Shown piece by piece: positions 1 to 10,700 of a stretch of 39,015 bases of DNA. The notes below the pieces were generated by a model. The model saw only the letters and a program-made list of their open reading frames with translations. It did not search any database and was not told the origin of the DNA. The stretch covers positions 1,344,447 to 1,383,461 of the forward strand of contig RDEW01000004.1 in NCBI GenBank assembly GCA_011109175.1, given 5' to 3'. Numbering within the stretch: position 1 is the stretch's first letter; each line of letters starts with the position of its first letter. The translations under genes and the position numbers were made by a program. Source of the DNA: Dicyema japonicum. Lineage: Eukaryota > Dicyemida > Rhombozoa > Dicyemidae.

Positions 1-625
1 GGATTTACGGATAAGAACTATTTCGAAAATATGTGTGGGAGTACGCTGAGCATGGGCTGAAGTGTTTGAGTATCCTCAGAGATAAAATCCAGATCGTCCG
101 CATAAATTACCTCGTCATAGTTGTTTCCAATCAGGGCCCTGAACTCTCTTAGTGCAGCTTCAAGGTAGACAACAAAGAGGACCGGAGATAACGAGTCCCC
201 CTGTGGAACTCCACGTAAAGTCGTAAAAAAGTTGGATGCACGTTTGTCACTTTCGACAGAAAGAGGAGGGTTCTGTATGAGCAGGCGTCGTCAGGGATGA
301 AAAAACTCTTAAGAGCTTCCATAATCGTTTCCCGTGTACCTAATCCAATACAAGGACATATCAATGCCAAGTATTTCAATATTTTTTATACTTTTGTAAT
401 AGGGACAATACCATCTGTGCCCCCACTACATCGGCTGTTACCGGCCTGCACCGAAATCTACAATTCCGGGTTTTTGTAGTGGTATTATCCACCCTTTCCC
501 AGTTTCAACGTATTGTCTTCCTGGAAAGACCGATTGAAAACATCGGTGATCATTTTGCCTAGCTCCTGGAATGGTTAGCATGCTGGAATGAGCACCATCA
601 CCTGTCTTTTGTAATCTGACAGCTG
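1..625 (-). mobile_element. LINE reverse transcriptase fragment, copy A (cut by window edge)
   Basis: Read on the minus strand this is a piece of a non-LTR retrotransposon pol gene. A pre-RT block (KGWIIPLQKPG, about 450-500) is followed by the RT core VPQGDSLSPVLF (about 195-230) and YADDLDFIS (about 85-115), the catalytic Asp pair of RT domain C. It has frame breaks and an internal stop after the YADD region, so it is dead. A second copy lies at 36040-37180 (-) with near-identical DNA over hundreds of bases. Relative to that copy, copy A lacks a block after the KPG motif. The element continues off the left edge of the window. Confidence 0.85.
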
Positions 626-710
626 TCACATTTAACCGATAAAGAAAATTTAAATTTTTTTTTGTTAAACAATAACAATTTATTGAAGAATAAAACCAAA
701 TAGTTAAAGG
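626..710. other. short AT-rich spacer
   Basis: No gene seen. It is AT-rich and joins the LINE fragment to the hairpin repeat. The bases just before the hairpin resemble those flanking the hairpin copy near 16.95 kb, so the repeat unit may extend into this stretch. Confidence 0.4.
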
Positions 711-782
711 CTACTGGCTGCTCTCAGGATTGAGAGCGCATTTCCCCTTACGATCTGTAAGGAGATGCGCTCAATGAGCCAG
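711..782 (+). repeat. hairpin repeat, copy 1
   Basis: This is an imperfect palindrome. ATTGAGAGCGCATTTCC on the left pairs with GGAGATGCGCTCAAT on the right across a short loop, giving a stem of about 15 bp with a 2-nt bulge. The same sequence recurs in opposite orientation at 16927-16996 and, more decayed, at 5853-5915; half copies lie near 14.61 and 15.35 kb. The outer edges carry CTACTGGCTGCTCTCA and TGAGCCAG. It could be a small MITE-like element or part of a larger repeat. I do not recognise it. Confidence 0.6.
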
Positions 783-1067
783 CCCTTCTCTCTGACATCC
801 CTCCTCCTTTTAGCGACTAACGATCAAATTTTGTTGAGCAGAGCTAACGACCTGCTTCCTATGACTCCCGAAGTTTCGACTGCGACTGGTTCAAATGTGT
901 ATTGTCGCCGAGGCATGTGTACTTCTTTGCTTTTAAATTATTTTTCTGTATTTTTTTAATTTCATTATCGGACAGGATGTGTGCTCAAAAATGTCAGTGA
1001 CTTTCTTTTAATTGATAGGTAAACATATTTTGAATATGAGACGATAATAAATGTTATATCCCTAACT

Positions 1068-1090
1068 CAGGGGTTTCAAACACGCGGCCC
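1068..1090 (+). mobile_element. hAT-like terminal sequence
   Basis: CAGGGGTTTCAAACACGCGG starts here. This CAGGGGT...CAAAC...CGCGGCCC pattern is a common hAT-superfamily end in animals. I found no matching opposite end in the following kilobase and no transposase, so this is a lone terminus or a truncated non-autonomous copy. Confidence 0.5.
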
Positions 1091-1469
1091 AAAAATAATC
1101 TAAAAAATTAATATAATTTTTAATAGTCACAGTCCTATTAATTAATCCGCGAATAAATTAATTGTGGTTCGCAAATTAAATTAAAAATATGAAAATTTCA
1201 TAAAATTTTCATTGGATATTATTCAACAAAATTAATTAATTTAACGGCTAATTGGTTGAAGTTTCAGTTTTGTTCGTCTGTTCCTCTTCTTTCTTTCTAT
1301 TAGAGTGGTGTCACGTGATCCACCTTTTTAGGTGGCGCCCAGTGCCAGGCCGGCACGAAAAAGGATCATTTGCTTCCCCCACTTTATTGGAGGGGTTTCC
1401 ACAACTGCAAGTATGGACGTCTTTTACCTCTAATGTTGATTCCGAATTGACTCTCTGTAGAAGTGTAAA
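1091..1469. other. no gene seen
   Basis: AT-rich to 1250, then a stretch of more balanced composition (1250-1470). The latter may be the degraded C-terminal coding end of the LINE whose 3' tail follows, but no LINE motif is clear enough to name. Confidence 0.35.
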
Positions 1470-1545
1470 CCGGATACATTTAATTAGTTGTTTACTTCAA
1501 CTTCTTTCTCGGTGTATTCGGGGTCAATAAATAATAATAAAAAAA
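1470..1545 (+). mobile_element. LINE 3'-end fossil
   Basis: TTAATTAGTTG followed by CTTCTTTCTCGGTGT, a CGGGGT motif and an AATAAATAATAATAA tail aligns with the LINE 3' end at 37671-37753, which is bounded by a target-site duplication there. This is therefore a diverged 3' terminus of the same family, with no coding capacity left. Confidence 0.6.
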
Positions 1546-2296
1546 CGTGAACAAATGCGTCTAGTGGGATTAACTAAGAAAAATTAAAGAAATTAAAGGA
1601 AATCATTAATAATCTTGACGTAGGTGGGAATATTAGTCCATTTGACAGATTTCGTCTAAGAAACTCTCTAAAAATTTATTTTCCACGAGAAAAAGGCCTA
1701 TATTTTACACGGTAATAAAAAGCTACGGTTTTTTGTGAAGAACAGCGTTTAATGCTAAAAACATTACCTTAAAGTCACAATTTATTAGTCAAAACATAAT
1801 TATATTAGTAGAGACCGACTATTTCCAAAACTGAATTATAATCACTTTGGTAGAGACCGACTATTTCCAAAACTGAGACAGGAGCATTACAAGATTGGTA
1901 GGGATTTTATTGGGACAGTTGTTTCAAATTGTGTATTTTGTCAGGTATTTTTTGCTTATTATTTCCACATGCAAAGAAATTACTGAACACGAAACCGCCT
2001 ATAACACCGATCTTATCTAGGTCAAGGGGATGACTTAATAGACCTAAAAGGATATCAGAAATGAATGATGGATATTCATGGGTATGATTTCTGATATAAA
2101 AGTTTAGATGTACTTCAAAAAGGTAAAATAGAACTAGAAAACCGAACTTTCCAAGAAAAATGGGAACATTTATAATTTGTTACAGATTTGAAAAAAAAGT
2201 TCAATGCATGATCTGCATGGAGTACAAAAAGAGTATAACATAAAAAGGCATTATGAGTCTTAACATAAAGATGACTAGGAAATTTATTGTGAATAA
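1546..2296. other. no gene seen; 26-bp direct repeat
   Basis: AT-rich with no supportable coding sequence. A 26-bp word beginning TAGAGACCGACTATTTCC occurs twice (1809-1834 and 1851-1876), 42 bp apart. Confidence 0.5.
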
Positions 2297-3412
2297 CGAA
2301 AAAGCACAAAAACCAAAATACTGGGATTTCGGCATAAAAAAGGGACTGGAGATTGCTTTAAAGAGCTAAGATCTGCAATCGAAATTTCACGAAATAAAAA
2401 GGAATTTCTTACAATAGCATGTTTGGATATAACAAAAGCGTTTGACAGTGTTTGGCACTTTGGACTTGTTGATACGTTGTCAAAAGCAGAAATTGGGAAA
2501 ACTGCGTTATTATGGATAGAAAACTTTCTTTCAAAAAGAAAGTCATATATACGTGTTGGAAATTTAATTTCAAAGAAAATTGAATTGCGAAGAGAAGTTC
2601 CACAGGGTTCAATTCTCAGCCCGCTACTCTTCAATTGCGTAATGAGAGATTTGCCAAAAACAGAGAGCGTAAATAGTCAAATGATTATTTATGCTGATGA
2701 CATTCTTGTGCTTGATTCAAGCATGAATAAACAAATTTCATGGAAAAGGGTGGAATCCCATATTACTAAGATTGGAAAGTGGTGCCAAAACAATGGGTTG
2801 ACTCTATCGAGGGAAAAAACAACAGTCACTTGGATTGCAAGTAAAAGAAAAAATATTAATCAATGTGTGAATACTGGGGATATAAAAATCTCTGAAACAT
2901 TGAAGTATCTCGGATTGTTGATAGATCGAAGAGAATCTTTCAAGGAACATATTAAAACACGAAGAAAGAAAGCTACAGGAATGTTGAAATCTTTAATTCG
3001 ATTTCATTTGGAGCCTGAAACTTTTCTTTTTGTGTATTCGGCGTGTGTTGAACCTTTCTTGATATATGGTTATCAAGGATGGTTTAGAACAAAAGAAAGT
3101 GATGTCTTTGTCAAAAAATTGGAAAAGTCCAGAAGATTTGCGATTAAATTGGCATATGGACTGGACTTAAAATCTAATATCGAAGAGGATTACGACCTGA
3201 AAGTCAGAAAGATAGAAAAATTATTACATCACTTATGGAAAATGTGATGTAATTTTTGGGGTCCAAACGAAGTAGAGACATGTGGTGTCTCATAAAATGA
3301 CCCTACACGATGAATACAAACCCACTCAATTAGTTTTGGTTCAGGTTTTGGTTTCTTTACAGTAATTAGTTTTGGGGTTTGTTAGAAAATAAAATTTGTC
3401 TTGTCTTGTCAA
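2297..3412 (+). mobile_element. LINE reverse transcriptase (5'-truncated) with 3' tail
   Basis: One open frame runs from 2297 to 3247 with no upstream start, so it is the C-terminal half of a LINE pol. Visible motifs in order are GFRHKKGTGDCF, DITKAFDSVWH (RT domain A), VPQGSILSPLLFN (domain B), IYADDILVL (domain C), LKYLGLLID, and the thumb/connection region around SACVEPFLIYG. The sequence after the stop ends in CTTGTCTTGTC at about 3401-3412, probably the 3' end. The frame is uninterrupted for about 950 bp, which makes it the youngest-looking RT fragment in the window. The 5' half, including the endonuclease, is missing. Confidence 0.9.
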
Positions 3413-3618
3413 ACTAAAATACTTTTATTACATTAGCGAAATTATTCAAAAATATGTATAATGTGGTACAGTTATGTTGTAAGTGAAATGATCGCAATTC
3501 TTAAAACTCATATACAGATGTAAGTTTTATTAAAGACTGTCTTTTAAAAGTCAGTGAAATAATTTTTCTGAGAAAAAGATTCTATTCGAGAGTCTTAGTA
3601 TGTCACCAAATATTGTTG
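3413..3618. other. spacer, no gene seen
   Basis: AT-rich spacer between two LINE fragments. No motif or repeat recognised. Confidence 0.4.
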
Positions 3619-3810
3619 CTAGAGCACCGGTTTCAGAGACGACGGGAATCCAGCCGCCTCAAGAGAGCGTTTCACAACCCCCTTGATTGCTGCATGCCTT
3701 GGTATTCTGCCTCTGCCGAGACCGCAAGAAAGCGTGTGAAGACCTTTGAAGTCAACAACAGATCCACAACGACATGGATGAGGCTGCCAGATCATCCACT
3801 TTTTCGACAC
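3619..3810 (-). mobile_element. LINE pol C-terminal fragment
   Basis: The minus frame carries CRCGSVVDFKGLHTLSCGLGRG then RHAAIKGVVKRSLEAAGFPS (described here in two parts). The pattern C-x-CG...VD..G.H.LSC...GR..RHA....R.L..AG.PS is typical of the C-terminal tail of the LINE family whose RT has LDD instead of ADD. A longer piece of that family lies at 31410-32250. This copy is isolated. Confidence 0.6.
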
Positions 3811-4274
3811 AGATAAATTTTATGACATTTCTAACCAATATAGCAATTTATTAATTATGTTAGTTAACAAGGTAAGTTTTTAAGTAGCTTTTATACTGCA
3901 GATGGTGCATACATTTTCCCTCATTGTAATGCAACATATTAACCCACATGGGAAGCAACAAACGCCAATAATGATTCCTTTAGTTGTGAATCTTTTTTTA
4001 AAATTGTGATTCTAAAATAAAAAAATCATAAACCTGACATACTTCTGACATTTTAAAATGAATATTTAATACTTAATTTTACATTTTATTTTTATTTTGG
4101 TTAGCCACCGTAAATACATTTTATTTTTATTTTGGTTAGCCACCGAAACATTTTATTTATATGATTTTTGTTGTTTGCGAAAATAAAATATACTGTGTAA
4201 AATAATTAAAAAATTTTAACTTTAAGAATTTATGGATGCCATCTTTGATTTTAAATATTTATTTAAAAAAAGAA
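3811..4274. other. no gene seen; 30-bp direct repeat
   Basis: AT-rich. A 30-bp word (ACATTTTATTTTTATTTTGG then TTAGCCACCG) is directly repeated at 4081-4110 and 4116-4145. Confidence 0.5.
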
Positions 4275-5435
4275 TCACCGACAAAATAAAAGGGAATGGG
4301 GGCCGTCAGGTAAGGGGATTGACGTTCCATTAAGAATCAAAAAAAGTGCCGAGTTTGTCAGTTTTTTATTGGAAGTAAAAATCATTGAGTTCAATTTTAC
4401 AGGACTTATGAGTAATATGTTCCTCGTAAGCCAACAACTCAGGTTGTACAGTAGGGATCCTTGTGGGACCCCATTCGGCAAAAATTTAGTGACAGAAAAT
4501 GCAGAATGTGATATTACCGTTAAGGAAGTTTGCAAGCCAAATTTTCAAATTGTTTAAAATGTTGGAGCCATAAATCTTCCTAGTGAGTAATTTCCTCGGA
4601 ATCGAGTCAAAAGCCTCTGTGTGTCAATGGAGCACATAAGGGTCTTTTGATGTCGAGGTTTGCATTGTAGGCCCTCCTTGATGAAATTCGTCAAGTAGAT
4701 GAGCAGTTGTAGAATTAGCCTTCTTAAAACCATGTTGGAAGGATACGTAGGGGAAGTAAGGGTTATTCTGATCGACAATGAGTTTTTCCAGAATTTTTGA
4801 AGAAGCACACAGAAGAGTATAGGTCTGTTAGAAGCTGGTGTGTCCTTCGGCCGATCTGGTTTTAGTAGGGATAGAGTTCCTGCTGATGGTGAGGTTCAAA
4901 ATTCGAGTGAAGGCCATGATAGCTTAAGGGCCTATCTTCTTCAATAATATTGTAGGGACCTCTGGAGTAGGACGATTTTTGGTTTTGAATCGCCTACCGT
5001 ACTTCATCCATAGAAAGATTATTTGTGGTTGCGTCACGTTTAGGTTTGATGGATGAAATGAAAGGACCCTCAATTTTCTGGTTGGGGATGAAACTCACGG
5101 AAGAATAAATCTTTATGATCTTGTTTAAAAAGTTCTCGTTTTCCAGGTCTTTGCAAGGAGGCGTCCTCACAGAGTTGGTGAAGCTCCGAAGAGTATTCCA
5201 CATCCTCGTGAAGGAGGACTGTTTTCTTAGGGTAACAGGAAGGTAATCCATACCCTCTCCTTTTTCTCTTTGGCCTTGTTTCTGATCTCTTTCTCCAAGA
5301 CACTGGTTTCCCTAGATTGAATCTGTAGACTTTCCATGAAATTTCTTTCCTACCTAAATGAATAGGTTTTGCAGGAAGGCTTCTTATGAAATGGATTGGC
5401 TTTCTTTTGATGAAAGTCTTCATACTCTCAAACAT
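4275..5435 (-). mobile_element. decayed LINE, pre-RT and RT regions
   Basis: On the minus strand, a pre-RT linker (5070-5435, including RFNLGKPVSWRKRS) leads to RT motifs in shifting frames: NLTISRNSIPTKTRSAEG, ILEKLIVDQ, FQHGFKKANSTTAHLLDE, then NGVPQGSLLYNLSC near 4450. Several stops and frameshifts separate the blocks, so it is a pseudogene of a LINE pol. Sequence to about 5770 may be more of its 5' part, but I cannot name a motif there. Confidence 0.8.
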
Positions 5436-6208
5436 TACACCATTGAAATATGCGTTATAGTGGGAGTTGAAGTTGTTAAAATCAAACCATACAAGCTGTA
5501 GTCGACGAAGTATGAAAATAATCTACCAAAAAAACCATTTTCTCTTTCCCATTCGGTCGTCTTGTACGCCGGATATGAGGCGTTGTTTGCTCTTCTGGAA
5601 ACTTTTGCTTTATGGATTGAACGAGTCCCAAGACTGAAACCCCCAATTATTGTGCAGTTTAATTCTAACGATATAAAAAGATCCTGGAGCTTCCGAGTCT
5701 TTTGTCAAAAACAAAGATCGACATCTGCTGTCTGGTAAACTTTGCCGTGCTGGACCCAAAAACATTGAAGAATATGTTTTTTTTAATCTTCAAAGCGAAT
5801 CATCGACCACGCTGAACTATTGCAAAGAGGAAGAAAGATATTAGAGAAATGAGCTGGCTTATTGAGCACATTTCCTTACAAATCCTCATGAAAAATGAGT
5901 TTTCAATCAGAGAGGTTACACTTGACTGAAAGGAACTTCTAGTAGGTTTTAAATGTTTGTGTTGTTAAAAATAAAATAATGTTCTTTATCAAAGTTTATC
6001 TAACTATGCTACACTTGCACTATTATGTCAGCTATTTAAACGCTCTAAAAATTCTCGAGAACGAGAAAAGTTTTTTTTTGTAAATAAAATGTTAAAAATT
6101 ATATAATGCACTGTATATATTGCCTGTTGCCAATGAAAGAAGTGGCGGCAACGAAACAGTGGGTAAGTATGTCTGGAATTGCACAAATGCAATGTGTACT
6201 AAATACAA
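5436..6208. other. no gene seen apart from a hairpin repeat
   Basis: Possible upstream LINE linker to about 5770, with no clear motif. The hairpin repeat copy is listed separately. The rest is AT-rich. Confidence 0.4.
5853..5915 (-). repeat. hairpin repeat, copy 2 (diverged)
   Basis: GCTGGCTTATTGAGCACATT then TCCTTACAAATCCTCATG matches the inverse of copy 1. The right arm (TTTTCAATCAGAGAG) has drifted so the stem is weaker. Orientation is the same as the copy at 16927-16996. Confidence 0.5.
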
Positions 6209-6409
6209 AACAACTCAATCAATTAGAAACGATAGTTGTTTTTCGGATTTTAACATATCTTTGGATAAAATATTAAGCCTTATTTGGTGTTGGTAATCCA
6301 ATTATAATAAACAACTCAATCAATTAGAAACGATAGTTGTTTTTCGGATTTTAACATATCTTTGGATAAGATATTAAGCCTTATTTGGTGTTGGTAATCC
6401 AATTATAAT
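6209..6409. repeat. 101-bp tandem duplication
   Basis: Two adjacent copies (6209-6309, 6310-6409) differ at about one base. No coding content. It belongs to the window-wide set of two-copy tandem duplications discussed in the findings. Confidence 0.9.
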
Positions 6410-6508
6410 TTAAAAAACACTATAACTTTTTCGAGTTGTTCGGAAAAAACAAGGTGTGAAAAAAGAAAAATTAGACCTAAAGGAATGGATGTTCAAAGAT
6501 AACATCTT

Positions 6509-7083
6509 GATAATTTATTAAAGATTATTAAAATGGTTAAAGTGGTTCAATAAATGATTTTGGAACTTTTTATAATTTTCGTGAAGGGGGATACTTTACG
6601 GTTATATCGAAAAGGGGGGCTACTTTACAGGATAATTTATTAAAGATTATTAAAATGGTTAAAGTGGTTCAATAAATGATTTTGGAACTTTTTATAATTT
6701 TCGTGAAGGGGGATACTTTACGGTTATATCGAAAAGGGGGGATACTTTACAGGTGATCCTAACTTTTATTATAAGATTAATTTTACAAATTTTGGCTAAA
6801 TTCCGAAAAGTCACAGCCCTATAAATGCAAAAGTTGAAATTGCAGTAAAATTCACTTAAGACAATACTCCTGANGGTTCAATAAATGATTTTGGAACTTT
6901 TTATAATTTTCGTGAAGGGGGATACTTTACGGTTGTATCGAAAAGGGGGGATACTTTACAGGTGATCCTAATTTTTATTATAAGATTAATTTTTACACAT
7001 TTTGGCTAAATTCCGAAAAGTCACAGCCCTATAAATGCAAAAGTTGAAATTGCAGTAAAATTCACTTAAGATAATACTCCTGA
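6509..7083. repeat. nested tandem duplications around a single N
   Basis: A 122-bp unit is repeated (6509-6630, 6631-6752). A second, 208-209-bp repeat pair follows (6666-6873, 6875-7083), split exactly by the lone ambiguous base at 6874. The two long copies differ at a handful of positions. The motif GGGGGATACTTTACGG recurs in each unit. A one-base N between repeated flanks is what scaffolders write when two contig ends overlap but are not merged. Confidence 0.9.
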
Positions 7084-7263
7084 AAACGAAATGTTCAATA
7101 TGCGCTTATTCGAAGAAGAATCAAGACTCTCTATGAATATCTGGGGTGAAATAAATCATGTTAACAGGCTATGAATACGCAGAACGTAATTATACACTAA
7201 AAGTGCACCAGTAGGGTTTTCAAAAATATCGCTCTTTCGGAGACTATTTTTAACACGTCAATT

Positions 7264-7512
7264 ATGGAGGATTTATATACTAAAGGATGTTTGACCGCAG
7301 TCTATTCAGATATATCTAAAGTTTTCGACAGTGTATGGTATCTTTGACTTATTATATGTATTACAAGATGTGGCGTTGAAAAAGAGCTTCGGCTAAAAAG
7401 TTTGCTCTAGGATAGACAATCAATTGTTAATTTTTTAAATAAAATTTGCATGGAAGAGGTATTGCTCAGTTCTCTATTATTCAACACTAATGAATTGTCT
7501 CCCCCAGAAAAT
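7264..7512 (+). mobile_element. LINE reverse transcriptase relic
   Basis: The plus frame gives TAVYSDISKVFDSVWYL, an RT domain A signature, then stops and a degraded domain B (EEVLLSSLLFNTNELS, cf. VPQGS.LSPLLFN). It is short and broken. It resembles the family at 2297-3247 more than the QGDSLSP family at the window start. Confidence 0.7.
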
Positions 7513-7781
7513 CCATGTACATAAATCTTGATATTCACAAACAATTTCATAATATATGACTAGTCCTTAAACCCTATGGTGTTTGAGAAAAGATTTAAGA
7601 CGTAGATGAACCAGATTGAAAAGCGACGCAACGGACACGTTCTTTACGTCAGACATGAGAAGTCTGCTATGGTATGGGTAACAGTTAGTTTGCCGACCAA
7701 AAGAACACTAGGGTTAGGTCAGTTCCCTATTCACAACAAACAGTAAATTCAAAATAAATTTCAAAAAAAGAAATATTAAAT
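7513..7781. other. 3' flank of the PIKfyve gene
   Basis: No gene. The poly(A) signal AATAAA of the gene on the minus strand lies at 7786-7781 and overlaps its own stop codon. Confidence 0.5.
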
Positions 7782-10700
7782 TTATTCAACAAATAGTTTA
7801 TGCCATCGATCGGGGACCATACAAAAATACAAATTGGCCGCCCTCAAAAACCTACTCCGATATAAAGAAGGATTCAGAATAGTTGGTGCCTTACCTAAAA
7901 ATACAAAAACAGGTGACCAATTGATCCCAAAAGTCCCGAAGACTTTATCGCAGTCTCCAATCTCTTCGACAGCGTGTACGTCTGCAAGCAATCTACGATT
8001 AAATAAACCTCTCAACCAACTAATCCGATCACAAGGAATTTACCGTCATTGTTGATCGCCAGTAGCATCGAGTAGTCTACAATCCCATTTGAACACAGAA
8101 AGTTAGTGTCCTCCTCCAATGCAGTCATTACCACCTGCTTAGTGTACAGAGACACGAACATAGAGTCCTGAATGCCTCCTTGAATACTGCAAACAACGAC
8201 TTTCAAAAAAATTCTCGTCCATAAGTACAGAATTGTTGGACTCATCCACCATTCGGTTCCTCATCGACCCCTTCAGGTCGTAGATCTGTGATATCGGGGA
8301 TTAGATCAACCTTGTCAAATTTGCAGTCATAAAATAGATTCTCCACCACAATCACATCCAAATGAGTCGAAAAATCCGTGACCAGATTCTTGCAGGAGAT
8401 ACGATAAAATCCCACAATTTTCGCCAATACACACGGTCTCTTTAAGTCAATTCAAACCCCACGTGACTCGACTTCCTCAAGATAATGTGTTTCATCAGTT
8501 CGGGACAGAGCTTCTCCAACGACTCAAACTCAACAAAATTCACGGTCTTTAGCAGAAATCGCTCATCTAAGCTTCATAAGAACACCAACCTTCTGTCTGG
8601 TAAAACAGGGACTTTGAATTCCCCCCACTTGATTTCCACAGAGGACTCTGTCGCAGAGAACGGATAAAACTGATATTACATGACAACCAACTTTTCTTCA
8701 GTCGATTTTAAGACACACGTGCGAAACAAGTGAAATGATTCGGCGTGGAAGATAGAACATTTGAACCATATTTTGGAATCCCCGAATTCTGGAGTATTAT
8801 CTCACCAAATTCTAACCAACATCCACATGTTTGTCCTCTCCAACACCACATGTTGTCAAAATCTCCTCAGGAGAGATCTCCCCCGACTTCCACTTGTCAG
8901 CTAAGTCCTGATAGACAGAGGAACTAAAGCTCAGTCACATGATTACTTCAAAGCATGAGCAATTATGGTGCCGGGTTGTTGTATGTCAATGACAACAAGA
9001 AGTCCATCAAATGTGGACGAAAAACACATTTCCGAATGTCCCCAGGCTAATTTCGGTAAATTCTGAGTCGATTCAATAGTATCTAGAGTTGCCAATTGAT
9101 CCTCAATAGATAGTTTAGCCTAAAAGTTATAGTGACCCAATAAAAGCAGTAAATTTAGATAACCAAAAACGGAAATATAAATTTCCAGCCTGAGTCGATT
9201 CAATAGTATCTAGAGTTGCCAATTGATCCTCAATAGATAGTTTAGCCTAAAAGTTATAGTGACCCAATAAAAGCAGTAAATTTAGATAACCAAAAACGGA
9301 AATATAAATTTCCAGCACTATTAGCAGTAAATTTCGTAAATTAGCTTTAAGGCATGAAATTTAGTCCAAAAATAAAATTTACAAATTTCATACTTCTTTC
9401 ATATTTGGTAGTAAGGCCGACGAATTCCACTTTTTGGAATTTAATTTCGTACTAATCGAGTTACTGCTCTCACATTTGTGAAGAGTAGTTGCCTCACTTA
9501 AATAATAGAAAAGTCAACCGTTTGTTCCAATGATCGATCATAGCCAACATTCCGGCTTTGATTTGAAAGTAAAGGTCATGGATCACATCGTACACGTGAC
9601 TAAACTCATCCTTGATTTCCATTAACTGGCCAATTCCTGATATCGAATGACGAAGGTTTTTCTCAATTTTCTGCATTATAACACAGAGAACCCAAAATGT
9701 GTCAAGAAATGGATCGTCTTCTATCTGCTGGGAAAAGTCCACCAACTTTTCAGTCAGTGAATTCAACAGATAGGTGGTGGTCTCCACATATCGAGCAACA
9801 CAGCTCAGGCTAGACATATCGACAAATGTCTTCTTAGCCAAAATTTTACGAGGCAAAATTACGTCAAAGTTTGTAATTGTACCACAACTGGTATCAACCT
9901 CAAAAACCACCGAAAAATGAAGAGGATCCTCCCCACAGAAAAGAAGGTGACTCCCTCGGCAAACAGAGAATGACCACATTTCTCTATTCGCACAACATCC
10001 TCCGTGAACATCATCTGCAAATATCTTCCGAACGAGACCCCGTCACTACACATATACCGCACGGGGGAGGTCTAAGTCACTATAAAGCTCACTGTTTGAC
10101 AGACTGTGCAGAAAGTCCAGCAGATCACATCCTGTAAAGAAAGCAACCATTTCTTTGGTGGTACCATGGCAACCACAATCTGACGGTTTTCATAAACAAA
10201 TCTGAGCACATGGTCATTAAAGCAACAGCCACACTCGCAGTTGGCCCTGGAATATGGATTGAGATCACCTGTAGGCGTGTTTGATAAAGAACTCCCCCAG
10301 TGTAGTCTCAAAATCAATTTCCTCCACACGAGCGGCTATGCAGGGAAAAGGGTTCTGTCGGAGGGGTAGTTTATGGACCTCAAACGTACAGAATAAGCGA
10401 CTTTTTAACATTGGTTGAAAGTAGGATGACTTGGGATACGCGGGTACATTATTCGATGAAATATCCACGTGGCAAGGAACCATGCAACGGAAACAGGCGA
10501 GATTTACTTCGTTGGATGGTTCCGGAACATGAAAATAGTTTTTGGAGTTTTTTGAAGTATTTAAAAGAACTTCAGGGACAAGGGTCGTCTCATTCGAAGT
10601 AATTAGCCCAGAGTTAAGGATTACAGTCTCCACGTGGGACGGGATGTAGCTGTATGTTGTCAACAAATGGGAACTGACATCAAAGGGAAATCGAACTGAA

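Noticed and set aside
6209..7083. CRISPR-like or satellite array
   Set aside because: Only two adjacent copies per unit, no spacers, long units, and animal gene context. Better explained as duplicated contig ends.
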